In this document: positions 9,309-17,475 of the stretch, piece after piece
Layout: each line of letters starts with the position of its first letter
Numbering within the stretch: the stretch's first letter is position 1
Source of the DNA: Pauljensenia sp018375675
Lineage (GTDB): Bacteria > Actinomycetota > Actinomycetes > Actinomycetales > Actinomycetaceae
Assembly: GCA_041432705.1 (NCBI GenBank)
Contig: JAPWAE010000002.1
Span: 310,001 to 374,000, forward strand
Reading direction: 5' to 3'
DNA: 64,000 nucleotides
Position numbers and translations under genes: made by a program
The notes under the pieces: generated by a model
What the model was told of the DNA's origin: nothing
Databases searched by the model: none
What the model saw: only the letters and a program-made list of their open reading frames with translations

Positions 9309-11102
9309 ATGACTGATACATACGTTACCAACGACGAAGACTATCTTGATGACGGCTCTGAAAGCCAGACGACCAGCACTAAACACATGCTGACTAAGGT
9401 CAGGATTTCGAACTTCAAGAGGATCAAAGAAGCTGAACTCGAAATTGGACCCGTCACTTACATAGTCGGAGGCAACAATTCAGGAAAGAGTTCTGCAATC
9501 CAGGCCATTCACACCGCTGTGACAGCCGCACAGGTTGGCCGCGAACGACGGCAGCAAGTGATCCCAACATCAAGTCTCCGCTACTCGCCCGCAGCCGAAT
9601 TTGAGAGCATCGGACACGGAAGGCCACTCGAAAACAAAGCAGATGGACTTCGAGCAGTAGTCGAATTTATTAGCCAGACCGACAATCCAACCGAAGACAG
9701 CAGATACCGAGTAGAAATCTATCGCGGTCGAAACTTCGACTCTATTGGCGTCGACCGCGAACCTAAGCAAGGACGTCTTGCCGATCGAATTCAGGACCCC
9801 GGGAAACTATTTTCGATCTACACACCTGGCCTCTCTGGCATTCCCCTTCGTGAAGAGTATATGAGTTATGCTTCAGTCTTCCAAAGAGCTGCTGGAGGCG
9901 AGGCTAATCTAGTCTTTAGAAATATCCTCCGCCTCATCGCTGAACGCGATAAGCTAGATGAGCTCGTAAATGCGGTATCAAACCTGATTGGCGAAGATAT
10001 CTCTATTTATATTGGTGCGGACGAAGAACAGGATTTTTATATAACTGTCGAAGCAGCCATAGGTGAAGAAGACCATTATGTGCCTGTAGAACTATGGGGT
10101 ACCGGTCTCCTTCAAATCACTCAGCTATACTCATATGTGATTCTATTCCAACCTTCCGTATTTCTTGCAGACGAGCCGGATGCACATCTACACCCTTCTC
10201 GTCAGAGGCTTCTTGCCTCAGCATTTGATGACATCGCAGAAAACTACGGGTGTCAAGTCATTGCAGCAACACATAGCGAACACCTGATCAGCGCAAGACC
10301 TGAAAACACCAAGCTCATTTGGATGCGCGATGGAGAGTCCGAAACATACGAAAAGGAAGAGCTGATCCCCCTACTCATGCACCTAGGATGCCTTGACTCA
10401 GTTAGCCCAAACAGAGATGAAATAATTCTTCTAACAGAAGACCAAAACGTTCATCACTTAACCACGGCAATTAATGTGCTTGGTGAAGAAGGCTACCACG
10501 TCAATGGTATTCGAGTCAACGGAGTAAGCAATCTAGGCATCGCTAACACGTTTCTTCAACTCAAAGAGCAGATGCCAAATTGCACCCGCATCGCAATACA
10601 CCGGGATCGCGATTTTCTCATTGATGACGAAATCGAAGGATGGCTAGAACAGACATTTCCCGTGTCCGCTGCGCGTCCCGAGGTATTCGTTACAAGGTAC
10701 TGCGACATGGAGGCGTATTATTGTAGCTTGTCATACATTTCACACATTTATCACGATGTACCAAATATCAAAGCCCTCTATGACAAAATTTTAAGAGAGT
10801 TTGAATCTAAAGCGCGCGAGGACTTCATTCACAAACGAAAGTCGAACAATAAGGCTAATTACCTGCCCGCAGGTGGCTCCCCAACTAATCAGTCCTTATG
10901 GCCCGATTCCGAGCCAGTATCCCTCAGTAGAGTCGTAGGCAAAAAGTTCCTCAAGCGACTCAAAGATCAGTTGGAGAAGCAGAAGATCGACATTTCGCGA
11001 ATTGGCAGCGTCGCCCCCGATGAGCTCCTGGAGGATTTACGCAATTGTTTCGGAGCGCTACCTACTATCGAATCTTCGGAGGATACTCGAGATCTCATTT
11101 GA
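9309..11102 (+). CDS. AAA-ATPase with C-terminal TOPRIM-like domain (PARIS AriAB-like or OLD-like defence effector)
   Basis: A 597-residue protein starting 2 bases after the Type ISP stop, with AGAAGGAG 6 bases upstream, so the two are co-expressed. The N-terminal half is an ABC/AAA15-type ATPase: Walker A GGNNSGKSS at residues 54-62, Walker B FLADEPDAHLHPSRQ near 285-298, and the H-loop region AATHSEHL near 320. The C-terminal half has features of a TOPRIM nuclease: IILLTEDQN (acidic residue at the first strand, about 378), then IHRDRDFL (DxD, about 431-435), and a later VTRYCDMEAYY that resembles the conserved acidic motif of DUF4435. AAA15 plus DUF4435 defines the PARIS anti-phage system; OLD proteins share the ATPase-TOPRIM layout. 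Which family it belongs to needs a profile search. The gene is AT-richer than the core genes, consistent with transfer. Confidence 0.8.
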   Translation: MTDTYVTNDEDYLDDGSESQTTSTKHMLTKVRISNFKRIKEAELEIGPVTYIVGGNNSGKSSAIQAIHTAVTAAQVGRERRQQVIPTSSLRYSPAAEFESIGHGRPLENKADGLRAVVEFISQTDNPTEDSRYRVEIYRGRNFDSIGVDREPKQGRLADRIQDPGKLFSIYTPGLSGIPLREEYMSYASVFQRAAGGEANLVFRNILRLIAERDKLDELVNAVSNLIGEDISIYIGADEEQDFYITVEAAIGEEDHYVPVELWGTGLLQITQLYSYVILFQPSVFLADEPDAHLHPSRQRLLASAFDDIAENYGCQVIAATHSEHLISARPENTKLIWMRDGESETYEKEELIPLLMHLGCLDSVSPNRDEIILLTEDQNVHHLTTAINVLGEEGYHVNGIRVNGVSNLGIANTFLQLKEQMPNCTRIAIHRDRDFLIDDEIEGWLEQTFPVSAARPEVFVTRYCDMEAYYCSLSYISHIYHDVPNIKALYDKILREFESKAREDFIHKRKSNNKANYLPAGGSPTNQSLWPDSEPVSLSRVVGKKFLKRLKDQLEKQKIDISRIGSVAPDELLEDLRNCFGALPTIESSEDTRDLI

Positions 11103-11146
11103 GTAGGATCTTAATTCTCCGAGCTCCCTGACGTTGGGTGCAGTGG

Positions 11147-11176
11147 GGTGGGAGCGCGTCTCCCGGTGCTCCCACC
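11147..11176. terminator. Hairpin downstream of the defence module
   Basis: GGTGGGAGC (11147-11155) pairs with GCTCCCACC (11168-11176) 45 bases after the ATPase/TOPRIM stop. No clear T-run follows, so it may be a weak terminator. The rest of 11103-11501 holds no gene I can support; part of it is AT-rich (11225-11300). Confidence 0.4.
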
Positions 11177-11501
11177 CTCGCACACCGGTTCACCGGATTT
11201 GAAAAGCGAGCTTGCGACCGCAGCACCGTTATTAAAATCCGTACTACATATTCTTTGATATTCAGTAGAGCGCACATTTTATGCGAACCCGTCATTCTTT
11301 CAGTTTTCATACAGCAACACCGCCCACGAGTTTGAGTGCACGTTTGTGCGGTTCTTGGGGTTTGCGTGGGAGGATTTGCGTGATGGTTGCGCAGCATTCT
11401 TCGTGTTTCGTGTCGGTTCTACGCGTACCCTGATGAGAAAGGGCGCGCTCCCAAGGGTGGGGGCGCGTCGGAGGACACCTCACCGTGGAGGCACACACAC
11501 T

Positions 11502-12296
11502 ATGAAGGTCCCACCCCTATCCGAGCGACCCGTCACCGAGGAAGAAGAACATGCCTTCCTCACCCCGACGTCACGCCGTAAGAAGCGATCCCCGGCGGCC
11601 AGAAGAGCAGCGCTACGCCCGTTGGCAATGGGTATTGGGCTCACCGTACTGGTTGCTGTGGCAGCTGTTGGTGCCTACAGGCTGGGCGCAGGCATCGCCT
11701 CGTGGAGCGAACACCCCAGCGCAGCCGCGACACCCACGGTGCACCCAGCGCCGGTGCCAACCGCGTCAACTGAGCCTGCAATGTCGGGCGGCTACGCGAT
11801 CGGCCCCGACGGAGTCCTCGTGCGGCCCGCTGAGTTCGCGGCAGACACGTACACAAAGCCCGAACTGCCCGAGGCAGCCAAGGAAAACAGTGAACGAGGC
11901 GCCGAAGCTGCAGCAGAGCATTACCTCGCACTGCTGGTCTACGCGTGGAACACCGGAGACACACAACCATTCGCGGACATGTCCGCCCCATCATCACAGT
12001 TTGCGTCAGCAATAGTCCGAGATATTAACGCACGATACGACAGTGGATGGACCTACGGATTGGAATCGAACATCACACATGTCCTTCGTGTTGAGCCGAT
12101 TGAAGCGAACGGAAAGGATGTTCCTGAAGGTTCTGTCGTTGTGAAATATCGTGTCGATTCATACGACGGAACTTACTGCACCAAGACGAAAGTACACACC
12201 GCTACCTCGAGGTATAAATCCACGTTGACCCTGATTATGACATGGCACGACGGACAGTGGATTGAAACACAGGGAAGATTTGCCGGTGATGAATAA
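11502..12296 (+). CDS. Membrane-anchored exported protein of unknown function (DUF6318-like?)
   Basis: A 264-residue protein with a basic cytoplasmic N-terminus (about 45 residues, RRKKRSPAARRAALR), one membrane helix (about 50-72, GIGLTVLVAVAAVGAYRLGAG), a Thr/Pro/Ala-rich linker and a globular outer domain of about 150 residues. The segment YLALLVYAWNTGDTQPFADMS resembles the DUF6318 lipoprotein domain of Actinomycetaceae, where a tail-region NTF2-like fold is thought to sit outside the membrane, but the Cys pair usual there is absent. The start at 11502 is preceded by GTGGAG. The stop overlaps the start of the next gene by 8 bases, so both are one transcription unit. Confidence 0.7.
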   Translation: MKVPPLSERPVTEEEEHAFLTPTSRRKKRSPAARRAALRPLAMGIGLTVLVAVAAVGAYRLGAGIASWSEHPSAAATPTVHPAPVPTASTEPAMSGGYAIGPDGVLVRPAEFAADTYTKPELPEAAKENSERGAEAAAEHYLALLVYAWNTGDTQPFADMSAPSSQFASAIVRDINARYDSGWTYGLESNITHVLRVEPIEANGKDVPEGSVVVKYRVDSYDGTYCTKTKVHTATSRYKSTLTLIMTWHDGQWIETQGRFAGDE

Positions 12297-13227
12297 GACT
12301 AAATCACATATACCTAGCGCTATCTGTACTCTCGCAACATGTCTTTTCCTTACTTACATTCCCACAGCAGGATGGGCATTTGGCGATCCTGATGTGCAAC
12401 TGAACAATTACACTGAAGGCGGAAATGCAATAATTCAAGGGCTACTCGGTGACAACGAACCTGATCCCGGCGCCCCTTTCGGAAATCATAATCCGGCTGA
12501 CGATATCCCTAGACTCACGAACTTGTTCGACACGAGCCCTGCTGCGCAGACATACGAAGACGCGGCACGCTGTAAGAACGTGTACGTCAATAGAGCTCCC
12601 AACAGCCGCACGGTCTCGGACGATGACACCGTCGACAACTGCCCACTCCCGTCAGACCCTGAGGGAGACTCCAATCAAGACCCAGGCCGCGTGCCCTCGA
12701 CACGAGACCTCCTCTACCTAGCCACTGCCGTCATCCACGCCGACGGCGCCGGTCTCTACAAGCGGCCCGAGGGTGTGTCCTACACGAATAAGTACATCCC
12801 GACGATCGTCTCGGCTACGCGCCCCACGCAAACACACGTAGTGACGATGTTCGGCCGCGAGGTCACCGTGACATTCACAGCCACGTCCTACACGTGGAGT
12901 TGGGGAGATGGGACCCCGGACTTGACCACGACCTCGCCGGGGATGCCCTGGCAAGAGGGTATGGATCCTAACACTGACCCCGCGCTGATCCGCCACTACT
13001 ACAAGGCACCCAACGGGTGGAAGTCCTTCCTCGACGGGCCCTACCCCAGTGCCACGCGCACCATCACACTCACCACCACCTGGGCGGGCACGGCCACCAA
13101 CCCCTTCACCGGCGACACCCAGACCATTAACGGCCTGGTCACCACCACCGAAACAACCGGCCCGTTCCCCCTCGGCCAACTCATCGTCAACAACACCGAC
13201 ACCGCAGAAGAAAAACAAGGCCACTGA
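12289..13227 (+). CDS. Secreted protein of unknown function, partner of the preceding gene
   Basis: A 312-residue protein with an N-terminal signal peptide; cleavage is likely after GWA near residue 30, leaving FGDPDVQLN. The mature chain has two Cys (in DAARCKNVYV and DNCPLP) that could pair. A C-terminal beta-rich part contains YTWSWGDGTPDLTTT, reminiscent of PKD-type beta-sandwich signatures (WDFGDG), followed by TRTITLTTTW. No enzyme motif is seen. The start codon overlaps the upstream gene and translation is probably coupled. This two-gene pattern of membrane protein plus secreted PKD-like protein is familiar from Actinomyces genomes but has no known function that I can state. Confidence 0.7.
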   Translation: MNKTKSHIPSAICTLATCLFLTYIPTAGWAFGDPDVQLNNYTEGGNAIIQGLLGDNEPDPGAPFGNHNPADDIPRLTNLFDTSPAAQTYEDAARCKNVYVNRAPNSRTVSDDDTVDNCPLPSDPEGDSNQDPGRVPSTRDLLYLATAVIHADGAGLYKRPEGVSYTNKYIPTIVSATRPTQTHVVTMFGREVTVTFTATSYTWSWGDGTPDLTTTSPGMPWQEGMDPNTDPALIRHYYKAPNGWKSFLDGPYPSATRTITLTTTWAGTATNPFTGDTQTINGLVTTTETTGPFPLGQLIVNNTDTAEEKQGH

Positions 13228-13232
13228 ACACA

Positions 13233-13270
13233 CTGAGGCCCCAGCCCACCGTCGTGGGCTGGGGCCTCAG
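13233..13270. terminator. Perfect 16-bp bidirectional terminator hairpin
   Basis: CTGAGGCCCCAGCCCA (13233-13248) is exactly mirrored by TGGGCTGGGGCCTCAG (13255-13270). It lies between two convergent genes and only 6 bases before a parS site, so it can end both transcripts and may keep transcription away from the ParB site. Confidence 0.85.
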
Positions 13271-13276
13271 CACAGA

Positions 13277-13292
13277 TGTTTCACGTGAAACA
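13277..13292. promoter_or_regulatory. parS centromere site 1
   Basis: Exact 16-bp parS palindrome TGTTTCACGTGAAACA, the ParB nucleation site. It is the outlier of the set, about 9 kb from the next copy and about 21 kb from the origin. Confidence 0.95.
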
Positions 13293-13335
13293 ATCGCGGG
13301 AGAGTCACCAAGTGGCCTCGAGTGCGGTGGCGCAA

Positions 13336-14532
13336 CTACTTGCGGTGGTAGCGCGGGCTCGTGCCCAAGTGCGTCGGGTAGACGTTCAGGCCATCCTTCA
13401 GCTTCGATTCGTCGAGGCCGCGATACGTGTACGAACTATCGTTCACAATGTCCGTGGGATCCACGACGCCATCCGCGTACTGCTGGACCTCCTCCGGCGT
13501 CGGACTCGACCCACCCTGCTTCTGCGCCAACGGGTTCTCATCAGGGAACTGCGACGGATCAGTATTCAAAATCGCGCCCGGATCAATGCCGCCAAAACCC
13601 GTGTACTGATTCCATCCATGGTCCGGATTCAAACCCGTCTTCACCAGCAACTGCAACAGCTGATTGCTGGTCGCCTCAGGCCACCGCTGCTTCGCCAACG
13701 CCAGAACGCCCGTGACAATCGGCGATGCGACCGACGTGCCTGAGATAGTGTCGTTAGCACCGGTTTCGATGTTACGGAAGAGCACAGGCCCGCCGATCGA
13801 TGTGGTTACCACACCCTGACCCCACGAGGAGTAGTCCTGTCGAGTCCCATCGACACTGATCGCTGTCACACCAACCACACCGGACCACGCAGACAACGAC
13901 GTAGCGTCATCATCACGTGAACTATTACCAGCAGCGTTAACCAAAATGACCTGTTGTGCGATCGCTCGAGCGGTAACCCACTTGAGTTCCTTATACTCAT
14001 TCGGCGTCGAGGCCGAGACGTTGATGATCTGCGCCCCATCATTCATCGCCTGATTCAAGAGCCATGGCTGACTATCCTTGGTGACGCCACTGGGGTCATC
14101 ACAATCACTACTACCCTGATCACCATCAGCACCGAATGTCCCCTGATACGCAAGAAGAGAGACCTTCGGTGCCACACCATAGTCCGCAGACACGAGGATG
14201 GACGCAACCCCCGTGCCGTGCGTTTCTACAGCAGGTGACGAGTTAATCGTGCACGGTGTTTTCACCGTGATGTTTGCACCAGCAAGCTCAGGGACGGAGG
14301 TATTCACCTTTCCATCGATCATCGCGATGGTGACGCCCTCGCCCGTGTAGCCCTTCGCACGCGCCCGATCGAAGCCGTAGTACGAGAAGTACGCCTGATC
14401 TGCCGCGGTGATCGTGTCGGCTGCGTGCGCGGGGGCAGCGGGAGTCGACACAATGCCCGCCGCGAGCGCACCCACGGCAGCCGCGGCGACACTGATCCTC
14501 ACGCGCGACCGGCTGCGCTTATGCCGCTTCAC
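13336..14532 (-). CDS. Secreted S8 family serine protease (subtilase)
   Basis: Exported endopeptidase of 398 residues. GTG start at 14532 with GGAGGTGAGG upstream. Signal peptide with a basic head (KRHKRSRSR), hydrophobic core and AHA cleavage near residue 37. The catalytic triad is clear: Asp73 in AMIDGKV, His105 in ETHGTGVAS, Ser267 in SGTSVASP, with the oxyanion Asn203 in NAAGNS. The C-terminus is a short Pro/Gln-rich and charged tail (PRYHRK) with no membrane helix or sortase motif, so the enzyme is probably released rather than anchored, unlike mycosins. No long prodomain is visible between the signal and the catalytic domain. It is convergent with the secreted pair and monocistronic. 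Substrates are unknown; a role in oral/host protein breakdown is plausible. Confidence 0.9.
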   Translation of the reverse strand: MKRHKRSRSRVRISVAAAAVGALAAGIVSTPAAPAHAADTITAADQAYFSYYGFDRARAKGYTGEGVTIAMIDGKVNTSVPELAGANITVKTPCTINSSPAVETHGTGVASILVSADYGVAPKVSLLAYQGTFGADGDQGSSDCDDPSGVTKDSQPWLLNQAMNDGAQIINVSASTPNEYKELKWVTARAIAQQVILVNAAGNSSRDDDATSLSAWSGVVGVTAISVDGTRQDYSSWGQGVVTTSIGGPVLFRNIETGANDTISGTSVASPIVTGVLALAKQRWPEATSNQLLQLLVKTGLNPDHGWNQYTGFGGIDPGAILNTDPSQFPDENPLAQKQGGSSPTPEEVQQYADGVVDPTDIVNDSSYTYRGLDESKLKDGLNVYPTHLGTSPRYHRK

Positions 14533-14633
14533 TTCGCCTCACCTCCACCCACAAACGTGGGCCACTGAACACTGTGCTACCTCGCCAAGCATATGACCAG
14601 TTGTTCAGGTTAACAAGCGATTCAGAGGTTCAC

Positions 14634-14643
14634 GAGGCCGGGG
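14634..14643 (+). repeat. GAGGCCGGGG word, intergenic copy
   Basis: Intergenic copy within 14533-14720. It is part of a longer shared stretch (ACGAGGCCGGGGCCGGGTCC) also present inside the genes at 6380 and 23792. A short hairpin GGCCCG/CGGGCC at 14697-14712 just after the zinc permease gene may serve as its terminator. Confidence 0.6.
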
Positions 14644-14720
14644 CCGGGTCCTCGGAGAAGCCCACACACAGGCCCCCGCCCACAGGCTCACACACAGGCC
14701 CGCTCACGGGCCCGCCAGAC

Positions 14721-15635
14721 TCACCCCCGCCTCTCGCGCAATGTGCGCGCGAGGAGGCCGTGCCTCGGCGCGAAGACCCAGGCGAGCACGAAGCAGGCAG
14801 TGAGCACCAGGACGATCGTTGCACCCGTGGGCACGTCCAGCGCCCAGGACAGGTACAGGCCCACCAGGCCCCCGGAGGCGCCGAGCACAGGCGACAGGAT
14901 CATCATGGTCCCCAGGCGGTCGCACAGGAGCCGCGCGGTGGCCGCGGGGGTCACGAGCAGGGCCAGCACCAGGACGTTGCCGATCGTCTGCACAGAGATC
15001 ACGACGGCCAGGGCCACGGCGACATACAGGGAAAGATCAGCCAGCAGCACGTGCACGCCCGCCGCACGGGCACTCTCGCGGTCCAGGGTCACCGCGACGA
15101 TGGGCCGGTGCGCCAGGAACAGCATGAGCAACACGAACAACGCGCCAGCCAGCACCACGGGCACATCCGACGCCGGAATACCGGTGATCGACCCGAACAG
15201 GAAGTCCTGCAGGCTTCCCGCGTACCCGGGCGCCCGCGCGATGATCGCGACGCCGAGCGCAAACGCACCCACGAAGAGTACGCCGATGACGGAGTCCTCC
15301 TTGAGCCGCCGATTCTGCGCCAGCAGCGCCACGAGCACGGCGGTCACGACGCCCGCGAGGGCACCGCCCAGCACCAGGGAACCGCCACACACGAAGGCGA
15401 TCGCCAGGCCGGGGAACACGGAGTGCGCGACCGCGTCGCCGATGAACGCCATGCCGCGCAGGACAACGTGCACGCCAACGCTGCCGCACACGAGCGCGGC
15501 GACAACCGCGATCAGCAGCGCGCGCGGCAGGAACGCCAGCGCGGGATTCGTCAGGTCGCGGAAGAAGTCGTAGGGGCTCAGGAAGTCCGCCGCCGGGACG
15601 AGGGCACGTCCGGCCGCGTGGATCACGGTGCTCAT
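14721..15635 (-). CDS. Zinc/manganese ABC transporter permease (ABC-3 family, anchored-repeat type)
   Basis: Integral membrane subunit of 304 residues with eight or nine hydrophobic segments (for example LPRALLIAVVAALVCGSV and GVVTAVLVALLAQN). The signature GMAFIGDAVAHSVFPGLAI matches the conserved cytoplasmic loop of ZnuB/MntB permeases that contacts the ATPase. The start ATG at 15635 overlaps the ATPase stop as ATGA. Last gene of a five-gene operon whose other members carry the actinobacterial choice-of-anchor M repeat, so it belongs to the anchored repeat-type ABC system. The metal is most likely zinc, judged from the Zur-like operator ahead of the operon. Confidence 0.9.
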   Translation of the reverse strand: MSTVIHAAGRALVPAADFLSPYDFFRDLTNPALAFLPRALLIAVVAALVCGSVGVHVVLRGMAFIGDAVAHSVFPGLAIAFVCGGSLVLGGALAGVVTAVLVALLAQNRRLKEDSVIGVLFVGAFALGVAIIARAPGYAGSLQDFLFGSITGIPASDVPVVLAGALFVLLMLFLAHRPIVAVTLDRESARAAGVHVLLADLSLYVAVALAVVISVQTIGNVLVLALLVTPAATARLLCDRLGTMMILSPVLGASGGLVGLYLSWALDVPTGATIVLVLTACFVLAWVFAPRHGLLARTLRERRG

Positions 15636-16351
15636 GCGCGCACTCCTAGGGCATCGAGGATCGGGTTGTCGGGTCGCACGTCGAAGGCGCGGATCCAAGG
15701 GTCGGCGTCCGCCAGCTCCTCGGGCCGCCCGGAGGCGACGATCGTGCGCCGCAGCAGGTACAGGCGGTCGCACCCGGCGCGCGCGCCGATGAGGTCGTGC
15801 GTGGTCATGAGGAGGGCCCGCCCCCCGTCCGCGAGGCTACGGAACAGGTCCATGAGCATCTCCTGCGTGGGCATGTCGAGGCCGGTGAAGGGCTCGTCGA
15901 GGAGCAGCACGGCGGGCCGAATCGCGAGGGCCCGGGCGACGAGGACACGCTGGCGCTGGCCGCCGGACAGCTCGCCGATGGGACGCTTCGCGAGGTCGCG
16001 CATCCCCACGAGGGACAGGGCCTCCTCGACGGCGCGGAAGTGCGGGGTCCGCGCGCGCCCGAGCAGCCCGCGCCGCACGGTGACGGCCTGCAGGACGGCG
16101 TCGCGCACGCTGATCGGAAAGTCCCACGCGAACTCGTGGCGCTGCGGCACGTAGCCGATCGCGCCGTCGGTCTCGACGCGCCCGCTGGAGGGGATGAGTC
16201 CCAGGATCGAGCGGATCAGCGTGGTCTTTCCGGCGCCGTTGGGTCCGATGAGGCCGACGAGCTCCCCTGCCTCGACCTCCAGGTTGACGCCCTCGAGGAC
16301 GCTGCGCCCACCCAGGGACGCGCCCAGTCCGGTGACGCGCAGCTGGCTCAC
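15632..16351 (-). CDS. Metal ABC transporter ATP-binding protein (anchored-repeat type)
   Basis: A 239-residue ABC ATPase. Walker A GPNGAGKTT near residue 37, Q-loop GYVPQRHEF near 82, signature LSGGQRQR near 132, Walker B VLLLDEPFTGLD near 152 and H-loop MTTHD near 185. The sequence is of the ZnuC/MntB type and powers the permease that overlaps its stop codon. GTG start at 16351 overlaps the upstream stop as GTGA, so translation is coupled along the operon. Confidence 0.93.
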   Translation of the reverse strand: MSQLRVTGLGASLGGRSVLEGVNLEVEAGELVGLIGPNGAGKTTLIRSILGLIPSSGRVETDGAIGYVPQRHEFAWDFPISVRDAVLQAVTVRRGLLGRARTPHFRAVEEALSLVGMRDLAKRPIGELSGGQRQRVLVARALAIRPAVLLLDEPFTGLDMPTQEMLMDLFRSLADGGRALLMTTHDLIGARAGCDRLYLLRRTIVASGRPEELADADPWIRAFDVRPDNPILDALGVRA

Positions 16352-17475
16352 TGCTCCCCTCCCCGATCGTCGAGGCCGGGGCCGCGCTCGCCCGAGCCCT
16401 CACCGCGGGCGGTGGGTAGGGGCGCGAGGATGGAGTCGGCCTCGGCGATGGCGGCGGCCTGTTCGGCGCGGCTGCGCCGCGAGCGCGCGACGACGAGGGC
16501 GCCGATCACGAGGAGCGACGCCGCGGCGACGGCGATGATCGCGAGGAAGGCCCAGTCGGGCAGCCCGCCCGACGCGGCCCCCAAAGCAGAGGACGAACCG
16601 GCGGCGTCAGCGGCCCCGGAAGCAGCGGGCGCAGCACCAGAGGAAGAAGCAGAGGAAGAAGCGGAAGCGCCATCGGCGGGGGCAGCGGCGGGCGCGGCCA
16701 TGGCCAGGGCCTCGGACGCGGAGGCGGCGTCACCGACGGCGAAGCGCAGGGTCGTGGAGGCGCTCACGGCCTCGCCGGCGGTGGTCGTGCCCAGGAAGGT
16801 TACGGTCGCCGTGTAGGTGCCGGGCGCGGAGAACGCCCAGTTGGCGTGTACGTGCGTGCCCGAGTCGATCCACACGTCTCCAGGCGCCGCGCCCGAGTCG
16901 GCGAGCAGGAGCGGCTTGCCGAAGGTGCCGGACTGCAGGAACAGCCACGCGCGGCCGGGGCCGCTCACGGGGCCGACGCGCATGGTGAGGCCACGGTCGA
17001 TGGTGGCCGTGACGGCGGGGTCCTGCGTGTTCCATCCGAGCCACACGACGCCCGGGTTCTGCGTCTGGGGAACGACGTACACGGGCTTGCCCGCGACGTC
17101 GGCCAGGAAGGGGTAGTCGGCGGAGTCGGGCGCGGTCATGATGGCCGCATCATTGACCCGCAGGACGGTCTGGTTGGGGTCGCGCCACACGGCGCCGCTC
17201 TCGGCGTCATGGCGCAGGCCGGCCCTCCACTGTCCGTCGATCAGTCGTGGGCCGAGGTCGACGTGCCCGACGCTGATCTCGCTGGCCTCGTTGGACCATT
17301 CTTCGTGCGCGGCGACGCTCTGCGCGAGGTCGGGGTCGGGACTCGGGTCAGCAAAGGAAGAGGGTGCACCCGCGATGACGGCGAAGGCGCACAGCAAAGC
17401 GGCGATTGGCCACCTCAAGGCCGCCCCCGGGGCGCAGAGCCGGCGGCCGGAAGTGGAGCAGGTATGAGTGTTCAT
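16348..17475 (-). CDS. Transporter-associated surface protein with one choice-of-anchor M domain
   Basis: A 375-residue exported, membrane-anchored protein. Signal peptide about residues 20-47 (cleavage near SFADPS). One choice-of-anchor M (TIGR03769-type) domain follows: EISVGHVDLGPRLIDGQWRAGL, VYVVPQTQNPGVVWLGWNT, and the His-rich end THVHANWAFSAPGTYTATV. A low-complexity Ala/Ser linker leads to a C-terminal helix (WAFLAIIAVAAASLLVIGALVV) and a basic tail, with no LPXTG motif. It corresponds to the TIGR03773-type protein that accompanies this ABC system. The HxHxNW end and WLGW motif are likely to take part in metal or ligand capture outside the membrane. Start overlaps the receptor stop as ATGA. 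Confidence 0.85.
   Translation of the reverse strand: MNTHTCSTSGRRLCAPGAALRWPIAALLCAFAVIAGAPSSFADPSPDPDLAQSVAAHEEWSNEASEISVGHVDLGPRLIDGQWRAGLRHDAESGAVWRDPNQTVLRVNDAAIMTAPDSADYPFLADVAGKPVYVVPQTQNPGVVWLGWNTQDPAVTATIDRGLTMRVGPVSGPGRAWLFLQSGTFGKPLLLADSGAAPGDVWIDSGTHVHANWAFSAPGTYTATVTFLGTTTAGEAVSASTTLRFAVGDAASASEALAMAAPAAAPADGASASSSASSSGAAPAASGAADAAGSSSALGAASGGLPDWAFLAIIAVAAASLLVIGALVVARSRRSRAEQAAAIAEADSILAPLPTARGEGSGERGPGLDDRGGEQ

Noticed and set aside
12486..13233. Minus-strand ORFs opposite the secreted protein at 12289-13227
   Set aside because: Low-complexity shadow frames; the plus strand has a signal peptide and overlaps its partner gene.
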